NCBI GenBank assembly: GCA_019247495.1
Contig: JAFAOU010000175.1
Coordinates: forward strand, 1 to 44,887
Reading direction: 5' to 3'
Source of the DNA: Acidobacteriota bacterium
GTDB lineage: Bacteria; Acidobacteriota; Thermoanaerobaculia; Gp7-AA8
DNA: 44,887 bases
Shown here: one piece after another, positions 14,376-23,273 of the stretch
Layout: each line of letters starts with the position of its first letter
Numbering within the stretch: the stretch's first letter is position 1
Made by a program: the position numbers and the translations under genes
Notes under the pieces: model-generated
Database searches by the model: none
The model's input: the letters and a program-made list of their open reading frames with translations, nothing else
Told to the model about the DNA's origin: nothing

Positions 14376-15928
14376 GCGCGGCGTTGAAAGCGCTCCGTTC
14401 CCGAGAGGTGGCTTGGGAGGAGGGTCCGAGCGAGGTTGTACTCGGCGTCGACATCATTGAACTCGTCAGCTCGTCCTTATATGTCGACCCGCTGTCGGCA
14501 TACCGGGAGTACATCCAGAACGCGGCCGACGCTATCGACGATGCCCGCGCGGAAGGCATCCTTTCGAAGAGCGTGGCCGGCCGGGTTGACATCATGATCG
14601 ACACGGCTGCGAGAAGCGTCCGTATCCGCGACAACGGTACAGGTCTCGGCGGCCTTGATTTCGTGAAGCGACTGACTGCATTCGGCGCGAGCCAGAAGCG
14701 CGGGAAGCAACGGCGCGGCTTCCGCGGCGTCGGCCGCCTTGCGGCCGTCGGATATTGCCAAGAACTCTTCTTTCGCTCCCGGACTGGACAGGGTCAGCCA
14801 ATCCGTGAGCTTCGCTGGGACTGCCGCTACTTGCGGTCGTCCTTGCGTTCATCCGACTTTAATGGAACGCTCGGTGATGCTGTCCGCGAGGCGACGTCGC
14901 ACCGTACTGTCGCCCTCCCTGATTATCCCGACCGGTTCTTTGAGGTCGAGCTTCGCGGAGTCGTGCGGCACGGGAAAGACGATCTACTCAGCGCCGACGC
15001 TGTACGAGAGTTTATAAGCCAAGTTGCGCCAGTCCCGTTCTCGCCACACTTTCAGTATGGCCTTGAGATCAATCGCTTTCTTAGCGACCTGCCAACGCGG
15101 GCGGACTTGCACGTCTTCATCAACGGGGAAGGACCCGTCTATCGTCCGCACCGCGACGCAATCGAAGTGCGCCCCGGCATGATCGATGCGGCCGACGAGC
15201 TCCAGCTCGTGACGATCCCGGCCGTCGATGGTGGGGTAGCCGCGAAGGGCTGGATCCTGCATCACGCCTATCTCGGTGCGATCCCGCGAGATCTCGGTAT
15301 TCGGGGCCTTCGGTTGAGAAGCGGAAACATGCAGATCGGCGATGACGCAATCGTCGAGAGCATATTTGTGGAGAGCCGCTTTAACGCGTGGGCGATCGGA
15401 GAGTTTCACATCCTCGACAGCCGGATCATCCCAAACGGGCGACGCGATCAGTACGAACAAAACGTTCACGTCGCGAACGTGCTGAATCATCTCGCCCCGA
15501 TCGCCCGCGACATCGGGAACCGGTGCCGCCTTCGTTCGCAGTACCGGCAGATGATGAAGAGAGCGGAGAACCTCAGCATAGAGATCGAAAACGGCCTGAC
15601 AGTTCTGCAGCAGGGCGCCGTGACCGCAGCGGCCCGTTCCTCGTTGATCTCGACGCTGAAAGGATCACTCGGCGCACTCGAGAAGATCGCGAACAACCCA
15701 GCGGTCCTGTCCGAAGATGCTCACACCGTTCATGACCGTCTTGCGATCCTTCGCAGGAAGCTGACGCGAGCCGCGGAGAAAACGAAGTCGGCCACTCCGC
15801 TCGCTAAGATGACGCCGCAGAAGCGACATGCTTACGAAGATGTCTTCTCCCTCATCTACGATTGTGCTTCAGACGTTCGTGGTGCAAAGGAACTTGTTGA
15901 CCGCGTTCTAGCGCGTATTAAAAACTGA
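14372..15928 (+). CDS. HSP90-like (GHKL) ATPase
   Basis: 518 residues from a GTG overlapping the previous stop. The Bergerat ATP fold is complete: N-box YREYIQNAADAID, G1 box D87-N-G-T-G91, and a GxRGVGRLAAVG G2 loop. The middle region resembles the HSP90/MutL second domain, and the C-terminal 150 residues are helical and possibly coiled (from about residue 385). No histidine phosphorylation site is present, so it is a stand-alone ATP-driven clamp-type protein like those found in several defence loci, not a sensor kinase. Confidence 0.8.
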   Translation: MSAALKALRSREVAWEEGPSEVVLGVDIIELVSSSLYVDPLSAYREYIQNAADAIDDARAEGILSKSVAGRVDIMIDTAARSVRIRDNGTGLGGLDFVKRLTAFGASQKRGKQRRGFRGVGRLAAVGYCQELFFRSRTGQGQPIRELRWDCRYLRSSLRSSDFNGTLGDAVREATSHRTVALPDYPDRFFEVELRGVVRHGKDDLLSADAVREFISQVAPVPFSPHFQYGLEINRFLSDLPTRADLHVFINGEGPVYRPHRDAIEVRPGMIDAADELQLVTIPAVDGGVAAKGWILHHAYLGAIPRDLGIRGLRLRSGNMQIGDDAIVESIFVESRFNAWAIGEFHILDSRIIPNGRRDQYEQNVHVANVLNHLAPIARDIGNRCRLRSQYRQMMKRAENLSIEIENGLTVLQQGAVTAAARSSLISTLKGSLGALEKIANNPAVLSEDAHTVHDRLAILRRKLTRAAEKTKSATPLAKMTPQKRHAYEDVFSLIYDCASDVRGAKELVDRVLARIKN

Positions 15929-15948
15929 TCCGCGCTGCGAGGAGAGTC

Positions 15949-16944
15949 ATGGCGACACGCGCAAAGGCGTCATCGAAGAAGGAACCGCCACTAGATGTCG
16001 CGGGAATCGTTCTGCACACCGACCCCGACGTGTACCTTACGGCGCTGCCCGGGCGATGGCTTCTCAAACATTCAACCCCTTCTTGGCGCATCACCGACCC
16101 GCAGAAAGGATTCCAGCGCATCGTGAAGACCGACCGCGCGAAGGAGATTGCGCGAACTGTCCTTGAGCCAAATCGAACGTTCCCGAACGCGATCACGCTT
16201 GCGACGACTGCCAAGAGCTTCCGCGGAGAGGAAGGCCGTCTTCGGTTCCCGCAGAAGCCAAAGTTTCTCGTGGTCGACGGGCAGCATCGCCTATGGGCGC
16301 AGAACTACTCGACCGTCGAGGCGCTCTACCCCTGCGTCATTCACATGTCGCGAACTGAGGAAGACATGGCCGCGCTCTTCCTTGAGATCAACGACAACCA
16401 ACGCCGCGTCCCATCTTCGCTGCGCTGGGACCTCGTGAGACTCGTGCGGAGCGAGGATCACAGCATGATCCTGACGGTCGACATCGTGCTCGCGCTCGCA
16501 ACGCGTAGCGACAGCCCCTTCGAGTCGGTAGGCATCGATCTAACAGGCGAAAAGAAGGACGTCACCATCAAGCAAGGCTCCCTCGCGCCCGAAATCAAGA
16601 CCCTCGTGAGCCGACAGCTGAAGAAAAAAGTCGATGCGGACTTCGAAGATTACGTTGGGCTCTTCATACGTTTCTTCGTCGCGATCCGTTCACTTGATCC
16701 TGAAGGATGGGGCAACCCTCAGTCTCCGTTCTATAAAGCTCGCGTGCTCAGGGCTCTCATTCGCGTTCTATCAGACCTTCTTGAGAAGACACCGATGCAG
16801 AACCTGTCGGCCGAGAAGCTTCGCGCCCATCTCAGCAAGATCGATAAGTCGACATTGTCTGAAGAGAACGTTAGAAAGATCCAAGGATCGGCCGGCGTGC
16901 AAGACCTCTATGCGCTCATGAAGAAACAGGTGCTCGGTGCATGA
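15949..16944 (+). CDS. DGQHR-domain (DndB-like) protein, canonical motif
   Basis: 331 residues, GAGGAGAG upstream of the ATG. The motif D110-G-Q-H-R114 sits at almost the same position as D111 of the first DGQHR protein, and the following LFLEINDNQRRVPSSLRWDL is the conserved asparagine block of DndB/DGQHR proteins. The two proteins are divergent outside these motifs, so they are paralogues with separate roles or a heteromer. Overlaps the next gene by 4 bases (ATGA). Confidence 0.8.
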   Translation: MATRAKASSKKEPPLDVAGIVLHTDPDVYLTALPGRWLLKHSTPSWRITDPQKGFQRIVKTDRAKEIARTVLEPNRTFPNAITLATTAKSFRGEEGRLRFPQKPKFLVVDGQHRLWAQNYSTVEALYPCVIHMSRTEEDMAALFLEINDNQRRVPSSLRWDLVRLVRSEDHSMILTVDIVLALATRSDSPFESVGIDLTGEKKDVTIKQGSLAPEIKTLVSRQLKKKVDADFEDYVGLFIRFFVAIRSLDPEGWGNPQSPFYKARVLRALIRVLSDLLEKTPMQNLSAEKLRAHLSKIDKSTLSEENVRKIQGSAGVQDLYALMKKQVLGA

Positions 16945-17792
16945 GTCTCTTTGACCTCCCGCAGGCGAAGCATTTCTGTGCCTCCCGCTCGTCAGTCGCG
17001 GGTACGTCGCAGTCGCTGCCGCATTTCCACGCCGCACTGCCGAAATCCACACACAAGCTGGTCGAAGGCACCACGGAATTTCAAGTCCACCAAGCAAATC
17101 TCATAGATTCCGCGGAGCGATGGATTGTCTTCGCGCTCGCGCACTATCGCCGCGCATTCGACATGCTTGTGCCGGTGTCGGCGCCTTGGGCGCAAGTAAC
17201 GTTGTACTACAGCTCATTCTTCGCCGCGAACGCCCTCCTGGGGATGTTCGGAGGCTGGATGGGAAACGTGAAAGCAACGGCTTGGGTCATTGATGTCGAG
17301 CGAGGCGTGGTTGGATCGCAAGAGTTAAAGATCGTCCGTGGGTACAAGTCGCCGACGGGCGCAAAGGGGTCGCACCGGGTCTTCTGGGACTACTTCTACG
17401 CGCAAGCCAGCGCGAATATCGCGCCGTGGGCACCGCTCCCTCTCTTGACGGCGCTCGACCCCGTGAACAGCGACACCGGTTGGCAGATTAAAGAGCGAAA
17501 CGACGCCAACTACGACATGTACCATGCCTGGGCATCGACGCAGCTCTTTGCGACCACGTTCCAGCCCGCGAAGCTCAGCTCACTGAGCGGCCCAGCAGCA
17601 CTGCAGATGGAGAAGACGGCGCAACTCATCAAGCTCGCCCTCCATTTTGCGAACGAATACGGCCTCTCGGGAGGTGCGCTCCACGGCTGTGGCGTAACTG
17701 GCACCCGAGCGCAGCTGCAAAAGCGGCTCGTTACAAAGTCCGTCCCGCAGCTTGTTACCCAGTCGGAGCTACCGGCCCTGCTCGTTACGTAA
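16941..17792 (+). CDS. HEPN-like helical protein
   Basis: 283 residues, start overlapping the previous stop. Residues about 50-110 form two long helices with WIVFALAHYRRAFDM and TLYYSSFFAANALLGMFGG, resembling the YYxxFFxxxALL helix of HEPN-like proteins. The catalytic R-x4-6-H of HEPN RNases is not clearly present, so toxicity is not claimed. The C-terminal 50 residues are rich in Val, Leu and Thr. Family membership is inference from the helix pattern. Confidence 0.55.
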   Translation: MSLFDLPQAKHFCASRSSVAGTSQSLPHFHAALPKSTHKLVEGTTEFQVHQANLIDSAERWIVFALAHYRRAFDMLVPVSAPWAQVTLYYSSFFAANALLGMFGGWMGNVKATAWVIDVERGVVGSQELKIVRGYKSPTGAKGSHRVFWDYFYAQASANIAPWAPLPLLTALDPVNSDTGWQIKERNDANYDMYHAWASTQLFATTFQPAKLSSLSGPAALQMEKTAQLIKLALHFANEYGLSGGALHGCGVTGTRAQLQKRLVTKSVPQLVTQSELPALLVT

Positions 17793-17825
17793 CTGGGAGT
17801 CCGAGTCGCTACCCCGGAAGCCGAA

Positions 17826-18281
17826 GTGAATAGCGCCTCACAACGCCTTCTGGCGATCGCGCAAGAGTTAGCCCTCGAGGATCCGACGTTCTTCGAGAAG
17901 AAGGGTGCGGGCGTGGGCGACAGGGCAACTGCGGCGTTCATGCACGAATTGCGTCGCCGCGCTGCGTCGTCGTTCGGCATCGATCACGCCGAGCAGACAA
18001 TCTGTGGGACGAACAAGCTCTGCGTCGATTACTACTATCGCGACGAGGCAACAATCGTCGAAGTGGCGTTGAGCCTCCGGAATCCGACCTCGGAGTTCGA
18101 ACGCGACATTCTGAAAGCGATCATGGCGCAGGACAATGGACATCCCGTGCGTCGTCTCGTCTTCATCTCGAAGCCGGGCGCCGCGAGGCGGCTCGGTGCG
18201 CCGAGTTCCCGCGCAATCATCGAGTGGGCCGCACGCGCGCACGACCTCATGATTAGCGTGCACGAAATCGTCCCGGGCTAA
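17826..18281 (+). CDS. Small nuclease-like protein, last gene of the DGQHR operon
   Basis: 151 residues from a GTG at 17826. The centre reads LCVDYYYRDEATIVEVALS, with the acidic residue, strand and E-x-A pattern of a PD-(D/E)xK core whose lysine would be replaced by alanine; a lysine further on (in ERDILKAIM) might substitute. This is a weak match and the protein may be inactive or of another fold. It is 33 bases after the previous stop and on the same strand. Confidence 0.5.
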   Translation: MNSASQRLLAIAQELALEDPTFFEKKGAGVGDRATAAFMHELRRRAASSFGIDHAEQTICGTNKLCVDYYYRDEATIVEVALSLRNPTSEFERDILKAIMAQDNGHPVRRLVFISKPGAARRLGAPSSRAIIEWAARAHDLMISVHEIVPG

Positions 18282-18919
18282 ATGCGCTTCCCCTCACTGA
18301 AGACGCTGGCGCCATCGTCTCCGTCATCAACCTCGCACGCGCTCTCTGCAGCCGGGAAGAAGGTACCGAACGCCCACACCACTAAAAAGCGACCCGGCCG
18401 CGAAATCGGCCGCGGCGGGCTCGAAAACGGCTCCCGGGGGCTTACAAACACTCCCCGGAGCATCATTTAGGCCTTCTCAGGCATTACCGCAAAGTGCCCC
18501 GCGGCCGAAAAATCGTACCCCGGCATCACCGGCGAGCCCCCGCGGCCGATTTTCACGTCCCCGAGGGCCGTTTAGCGATCACCGAGCATCACAGCGAAGC
18601 CACCATCGCCGACTTGAAAGCGTTCCGCCATCAATGACACGCGCAGCCCAATCTTCTGCCATTGATGTCGTCCCGGCTCGAAACCACGCCTCATCGCTTC
18701 AAAGCGACGCGGGCGTGCATTACGTCGGCATGGCCCGAGATCACGCCGACGACGCCGCGGGCGATTACGGCGCGCGATCGCTTCGCGCAGAGTCTCTCGC
18801 AACGCGAAATCATCGCCAGCGATCGCAAAACCATCGCGCATGACCTCCACGTCCTCCGCGATCGATCTCCGATGCCCAGCGATCGAATAGCGCGCGCGAC
18901 CCCGCCCGCCCACCCTCGC
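18282..18919. other. GC-rich intergenic stretch after the DGQHR operon
   Basis: Several short palindromes built on CGGCCG/CCGCGG occur between 18390 and 18545 and may include the operon terminator. At 18780-18870, on the plus strand, a frame reads LSQREIIASDRKTIAHDLHVLR, reminiscent of a shortened helix-turn-helix, while minus-strand frames over the same stretch are also open. This may be a decayed gene; nothing intact is seen. Confidence 0.3.
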
Positions 18920-19240
18920 CGCGTCACGCCCCTTGCACGCTTGCACCGCGAAAAACAGCCGTGCGTCGCTGGCAAGGGTCGCGCCGCGGCTCCCGGCCCC
19001 GCGAGTGGCACGTTCGGCGCGATCGGCGACACCCGCCCGCCCTCGCGTCACGTCCGTTGCATGCTCGGTCCGCGATGAAACAGCCGGTCTCGCGGCAACG
19101 GGCGCGCCGCTCCCACCCGCGCACGTGGCACGAGCAGCGCGACGACCACCCGCCCGCCCCCCGCCCTCGCCGCGTCACGCCCGGTGCATGCTCGCGGCTC
19201 GCTGTCGCTCGCCGACTCGCGCCGCAACGGTCGCGCCGCG
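18920..19240 (+). repeat. Covarying hairpin array 2 (copies C, D, E)
   Basis: C: arms 18920-18936 and 18972-18988, loop 35 nt, inner stem CCCTTGC/GCAAGGG. D: arms 19044-19060 and 19095-19111, loop 34 nt, stem CCGTTGC/GCAACGG. E: arms 19171-19187 and 19224-19240, loop 36 nt, one inner mismatch. Unit spacing is 124 and 127 bp. All keep the T.C and A.C mismatches at arm positions 5 and 7. Spacers between copies share a GTGGCACG motif. Confidence 0.85.
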
Positions 19241-19314
19241 GCTCCCGCCCGCGCGCGTAGGGGAGGGTGTCGCGACTAATGTCCGTTACGCCACCGCCCA
19301 TCCCGCCGTCGATA

Positions 19315-19919
19315 TCACGCGCGCCGACGATGGAAAAGTTCCGCCCGCCCTTCCTTCTGTGAATACCCCTCGTGCTTCACCTTCAACCACTGCGTCTCGC
19401 GCGAATAGGGATCGCCGCGCCTCTTCGCGACAACTCCCTCTAGGTCCATCCGTACAACGCCTCGAGGAGCCGCGGATCATCACCATGCTCCACGTATCCC
19501 ACGCTCGTTCCATCCACCAGCTTCCGAAGCGATCGCTTGCGACGCCACAGCGGCGACTGCCGAAGATCACGCCCATCGAGCCGCATCAGATCGAACGCGA
19601 CGTAGCTTGCGATTCCCCGATTCATCATCAGCGCATTGAACTGCGGCACACCTTCCGCCAGGACGACGATTCACCATCCACGATTGCGTCGCGGGCTGCG
19701 AGCTCGCCGGCGATCGCGTTCGCGAGTTAATCGAAGCGACGCAGCGGCTTCATCGCCTTCGACAAGAAGCGGCCGCGGGATCCCTCGACATACAACGTTC
19801 CGCGGAATCCATCGAACTTCAACTCGTACACCCACTGCGGACCACGAGGCAGTTGCTTCACCAGCTGCGGGAGGATCGGTTCGACGCGAGGGAGCACGCG
19901 ATTAAGCTCCCATCGCTTT
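19315..19919 (-). pseudogene. Decayed ATP-dependent DNA ligase (LigD/LigC type)
   Basis: Fragments of a ligase domain appear in order on the minus strand but in different frames. First comes RVEPILPQLVKQLPRGPQWV, then YELKFDGFRG, the nucleotidyl-transfer motif I with its lysine. A stop codon follows after PLRRFD. In the same frame is a DGE motif; then, after a frameshift, YVAFDLMRLDG. A second shift leads to LEGVVAKRRG (motif IV) and QWLKVKHEGYSQKEGR (motif V). The stop and two frameshifts make it non-functional. Hairpin arrays lie on both sides, so it may have been one cargo unit. Confidence 0.8.
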
Positions 19920-20151
19920 TAAGTCACGACGGTGCACGGTCGCTCGTCCCGCAGTCACCTTCATAGTGGCTTCTCATGCTTTTTATATGTTCCGTCCACA
20001 GCCCACCCATCACGCAACTGCTCGCTCCGTCGTGCCGCTCATCGCGGTTTCGGCTGCAGCGCTTGAACACGCCGGCGCCGTCGCGCGCATCGCACGAATC
20101 TCTGGCGTCTATGTGCGCGCGCTCTACTGGTGGTAGCACGCGCCCCCACGC

Positions 20152-20524
20152 CGCGTCACTGTTTTTGCACAGCGGAGCGAACATCACGGCGCGGCCCAGC
20201 CGCAAAAACAGCGCCGCGGCTGCACGCCCGCCCGCGTCGTTCGGTTCCTTCGCTTCCGCCTGCACGTTTCCCCCTCCCATGCGCGGTCACGCCGTTTGCA
20301 GCGGGCGTGTGTAGTGGTGCCCCACGTGTCGCTCGGGCAAACGTCGCGCCCGCGCCCCGGGGGACCTCAAAGGAATGACATTACTTTTGCTGCCCGCCAC
20401 CCGTCCCCGCGGGCTCGCCGGTTCCTCGCGAGTGGCCGCCCCGCCCGCCCCGCGGCGCGTCACGCCAGTTGCAGGCGCGCGCGAAAAGGAATGCGTTCGT
20501 GCGCGCGGCAACTGTCGCGCCGCG
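20152..20524 (+). repeat. Covarying hairpin array 3 (copies F, G, H)
   Basis: F: arms 20152-20168 and 20202-20218, loop 33 nt, stem CTGTTTTTGC/GCAAAAACAG. G: arms 20283-20299 and 20337-20353, loop 37 nt, stem CGTTTGC/GCAAACG. H: arms 20456-20472 and 20508-20524, loop 35 nt, stem CAGTTGC/GCAACTG. The mismatches at arm positions 5 and 7 are kept in all three, and that at position 10 in G and H. F-G spacing (131 bp) equals I-J spacing in array 4. Confidence 0.87.
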
Positions 20525-21675
20525 CCGCTCCACCCGCCCGCGGGGCTCTGTCTCCCAAGTTCGCGTTTTCCACCCCGCAACCCTTTCGTCCGCACGTGTC
20601 TCGCCTGTGGCAGCGCCTAAGACGCGACTGAGGCTGTCGTGGCCCGCCGCTTCGTGGCTCCGCGCGTTTCCACGCGCTCGGGCATCGCGTGCTGCTGCTT
20701 CCCCCTGCGAATCACTTTTAAGCGGGCCACGCAGCCTAATCGAGTCTTAGGCGCATACGCTTCTCGTCGCCCGCACCGTCCACCGCCCAACCCTTTTGCG
20801 CCGCGCGCTGCGTCGCTCCGCAACTGCTGCGCGGCTTCACGTTTCCCCCTCGCCGCGGGCGCAGCGCAGGCGGCGCGCCCCCCATCCCACCGCCCGCGCG
20901 TCCGCCGCGCGCTGCTCGCAGTGCGCAGCTTCGCAGCGCACTGCGCCGCGGCTCCCACCCAGGCCCCCGCCCCGCTCGTTGGGGCGCGGCTCGCGCCGCC
21001 GCGCCCCAACCTCGCGGGGGTTCCGTCATCAGTTGGCCTACTGCTCTGCCGAGAGCGCAGCAAACTGTCTCCCTAGCGCCGCAAGCGGGATGACCGGCGC
21101 ACCGCTCCCGTTGGTCGCGGTGCGCCTCGCCGTCTTTGCCACACGCATCGGCGCTTCACGTTTCCCCCTCGCCGCGCCGCGCGCGCTCGCCTTCGGCTCG
21201 CGCGCCGCCGCTCCGCGCACCTTCGGCCGCGCCACCGCCCGCGCCCCCACGCCGCCGAAGGTGCGCTCCGCGGCACGGCGCCTCCGCCCTCCCGCCGCTC
21301 CGCCCATGTGCGTCCGACGAGAGGGCCGGCCACCGCACATCCGCCTCCGGCCCTCTCGTCGGCCGCACATCGGCTCCGCGGCCCCGCGCGCCGGCGGCGC
21401 GGCTTCCCACCGCCGCCGCCCGCCCCGTCGCTTCGATAGCTCACGCTTCGCTTTTTTCTCACCACAGCCGCCATTCGCATCGCAGTTTCACTTAATGCGC
21501 GCTCGCGTCTCGCCACTGCGCAACTCGGAGGTTCCGCCCGTTCAGCGCGCTCACGGGCGCTGCCGCAAACTCAGCGCAAAGTTCTGCCCGCCACCCTCAC
21601 ACGCGGGCCGCTTGACACGCTCTCGCTACGCTCCATACTCCTGATACCAAACCCTCGAACAGAAAGAGGTCCCTC
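20525..21675. other. Gene-free, extremely GC-rich stretch with long palindromes
   Basis: No gene with credible start or ribosome site. Contains perfect or near-perfect inverted repeats: 13-bp arms at 20978-20990/20998-21010; 13-bp arms at 21215-21227/21254-21266; 22-nt arms with one mismatch at 21308-21329/21347-21368. The string CTTCACGTTTCCCCCTCGCC occurs near 20835 and again near 21154. Long open frames here are a by-product of the base composition. Confidence 0.6.
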
Positions 21676-22764
21676 ATGTCCGCCGGGCGTGCTTCGCTTC
21701 TATGCTGTTGCGTTCTTCTTTTCGCATCGCGTGCAGCCGCGCAGAACGTCGATTTCACGGGGACTTGGAACGGCACGACGAGCGGTACAAAGATCTGTCG
21801 CAACGGCGTTACAGTTCACGAGGACGGCATATCAGTGATGGCCGAGCTCTTCCACGCCGGCATTAGTGTGAGCGGCGCTGTATCAGTAAACGTCCCGCAA
21901 TACGACAGAGACTGCAAGTTGACCGGTTTTGCACCATTTGTAATTCCCATCAGCGGAACTATCGCGGGTTCGACGCTTACCGTTGCCTTCAAAACGGACC
22001 AACAAAGCGCCCCGGGGCAGGTATCTCTTTCGGTCGCTGGCTCGTCAATGACTTTCGCCCTGTCGGTTGCCGGAGACGAAGGTGTAACAAACGCCGGTTC
22101 GCTATCGCGCACAAGCTCCTTGCAGCCCATCTCCATCTTGAGCGGGACTTATGACGGGACGTTCACGAACACGCTTTTCTTGTGCGGCAAACCTCCGCCA
22201 TTCACTTACTCCGGCGAGGTGTCGATGACTCTACTGCAGGCGGGCAGTATGGTCACAGCGTGTTTTGCTGTGACCGGTGGTTTGACTGACACGGTTGACG
22301 GGGCCAATTGCAGGGTCACGACTCAACCTAGGGTAAGCGCGCTTGCAGGACTAACTGACGGAGAGAAGATGGTCGCAACGCTCACCGACCCGGATTGGAA
22401 AGGGCATGACGTCACCGCGACTGTTTCCGGCAACACGATCAACGGAGAGATCACTCGAAACGCGGGCGAGAGCCTCGTCTTCTCGGTAACGCGCACGTCG
22501 AGCGGTTTCCCGCCGCCGTGCATCACCGACTTCACCGTAGCTCCGTCCACGCTCATCGTAGGGGCGTGGGTCTTATCGTGGTCATCGATGAACGCGGCAT
22601 CAGCAACCATCGACAATGGCGTCGGTGCAGTTCCGGTCGGCGGCACAGTCACGGTCTCACCCAAGGGGTCAACGGTCTACACATTGACGGCAACCGGCAT
22701 CGGCGGAAGCACGGCCACTACAGCTTTCGTGTCGTTCCCTCGCAGGAGAGCCGCTCGCCATTGA
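21676..22764 (+). CDS. Secreted protein with C-terminal Ig-like domain
   Basis: 362 residues, AGAGGT upstream. Residues 1-22 are a signal peptide with a cysteine cluster (LLCCCVLLF) ending in AAAQ. Two similar beta-rich segments follow (beginning DFTGTWNGTTSG near 25 and LSGTYDGTFTNT near 155), each about 130 residues, so there appears to be an internal duplication. The last 75 residues (from TDFTVAPSTLIVGAWVLSW) look like the Ig-like repeats common in secreted proteins of Acidobacteriota. Function unknown; likely surface or extracellular. It stands alone between hairpin arrays 3 and 4. Confidence 0.75.
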   Translation: MSAGRASLLCCCVLLFASRAAAQNVDFTGTWNGTTSGTKICRNGVTVHEDGISVMAELFHAGISVSGAVSVNVPQYDRDCKLTGFAPFVIPISGTIAGSTLTVAFKTDQQSAPGQVSLSVAGSSMTFALSVAGDEGVTNAGSLSRTSSLQPISILSGTYDGTFTNTLFLCGKPPPFTYSGEVSMTLLQAGSMVTACFAVTGGLTDTVDGANCRVTTQPRVSALAGLTDGEKMVATLTDPDWKGHDVTATVSGNTINGEITRNAGESLVFSVTRTSSGFPPPCITDFTVAPSTLIVGAWVLSWSSMNAASATIDNGVGAVPVGGTVTVSPKGSTVYTLTATGIGGSTATTAFVSFPRRRAARH

Positions 22765-22944
22765 ACCATTAGTTCCATGCTGTTGTGGTGCGTTCCGATC
22801 GGATTCCTGCTTCAGTTGCTCGCGTCTTTTTTTTGTTCCACCCACGGCCCGCCCTTCACGCTGCTGCATCGCTCCGTCGCACGCCTCGCGCACCTCGCAC
22901 GCCCTCGGCGGTATCCACCAGGTGTAGATCGCGCGCCCCCTCGT

Positions 22945-23146
22945 GGCGTCACTGTTTTTGCAGAGCGGGTTGACGAAACCGGCGCATCAAAGCCGCAAAA
23001 ACAGCGCCGCCACTTCCCACCCTCCCATCGCCTGTGGGTTTGCTCCGCGCGTCTGCTCGTTTCCACCGCCCATGGGCCGTCACGGCGCTTGCAGCGGGTT
23101 TCCGTATCGTGCACGCGCGTTCCTCGCGGGCAACCGCCGCGCCGGC
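22945..23146 (+). repeat. Covarying hairpin array 4 (copies I, J)
   Basis: I: arms 22945-22961 and 22995-23011, loop 33 nt, stem CTGTTTTTGC/GCAAAAACAG as in F, but with outer pairs changed to GGCG/CGCC. J: arms 23076-23092 and 23130-23146, loop 37 nt, one inner mismatch, outer GCCG/CGGC. Spacing 131 bp, as for F-G. About 120 bp before I, the stretch 22826-22882 resembles 19978-20036 before F. Confidence 0.85.
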
Positions 23147-23273
23147 CCCCCAACGGAAGCACGCGTCTCCGGGCGCGCTGCGCTTCGCGCACGACGACAT
23201 CCGAAACCAATCGTGCTCGCACTCTCTCTCGGCGATGAGTGAGCATCGGCAAACGCCGAGGTAAAATTGAGCG

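Noticed and set aside
11735..18281. Dnd phosphorothioation or Dpd 7-deazaguanine system
   Set aside because: Only DGQHR proteins are shared; dndA/C/D/E, a TGT-like DpdA and the helicases of those systems are absent.
18572..19051. Minus-strand frame of 159 codons
   Set aside because: Its N-terminal part is translated from hairpin copy C and it matches no family; at most its 3' part is a gene remnant.
20617..21644. Several open frames of 90-280 codons on both strands
   Set aside because: They arise from extreme GC content, consist mostly of Arg, Ala and Pro, and lack ribosome sites.
4846..23146. Integron attC sites
   Set aside because: Overall size and shape are similar, but the conserved RYYYAAC and GTTRRRY boxes are absent and no IntI-type integrase with its extra domain is present.
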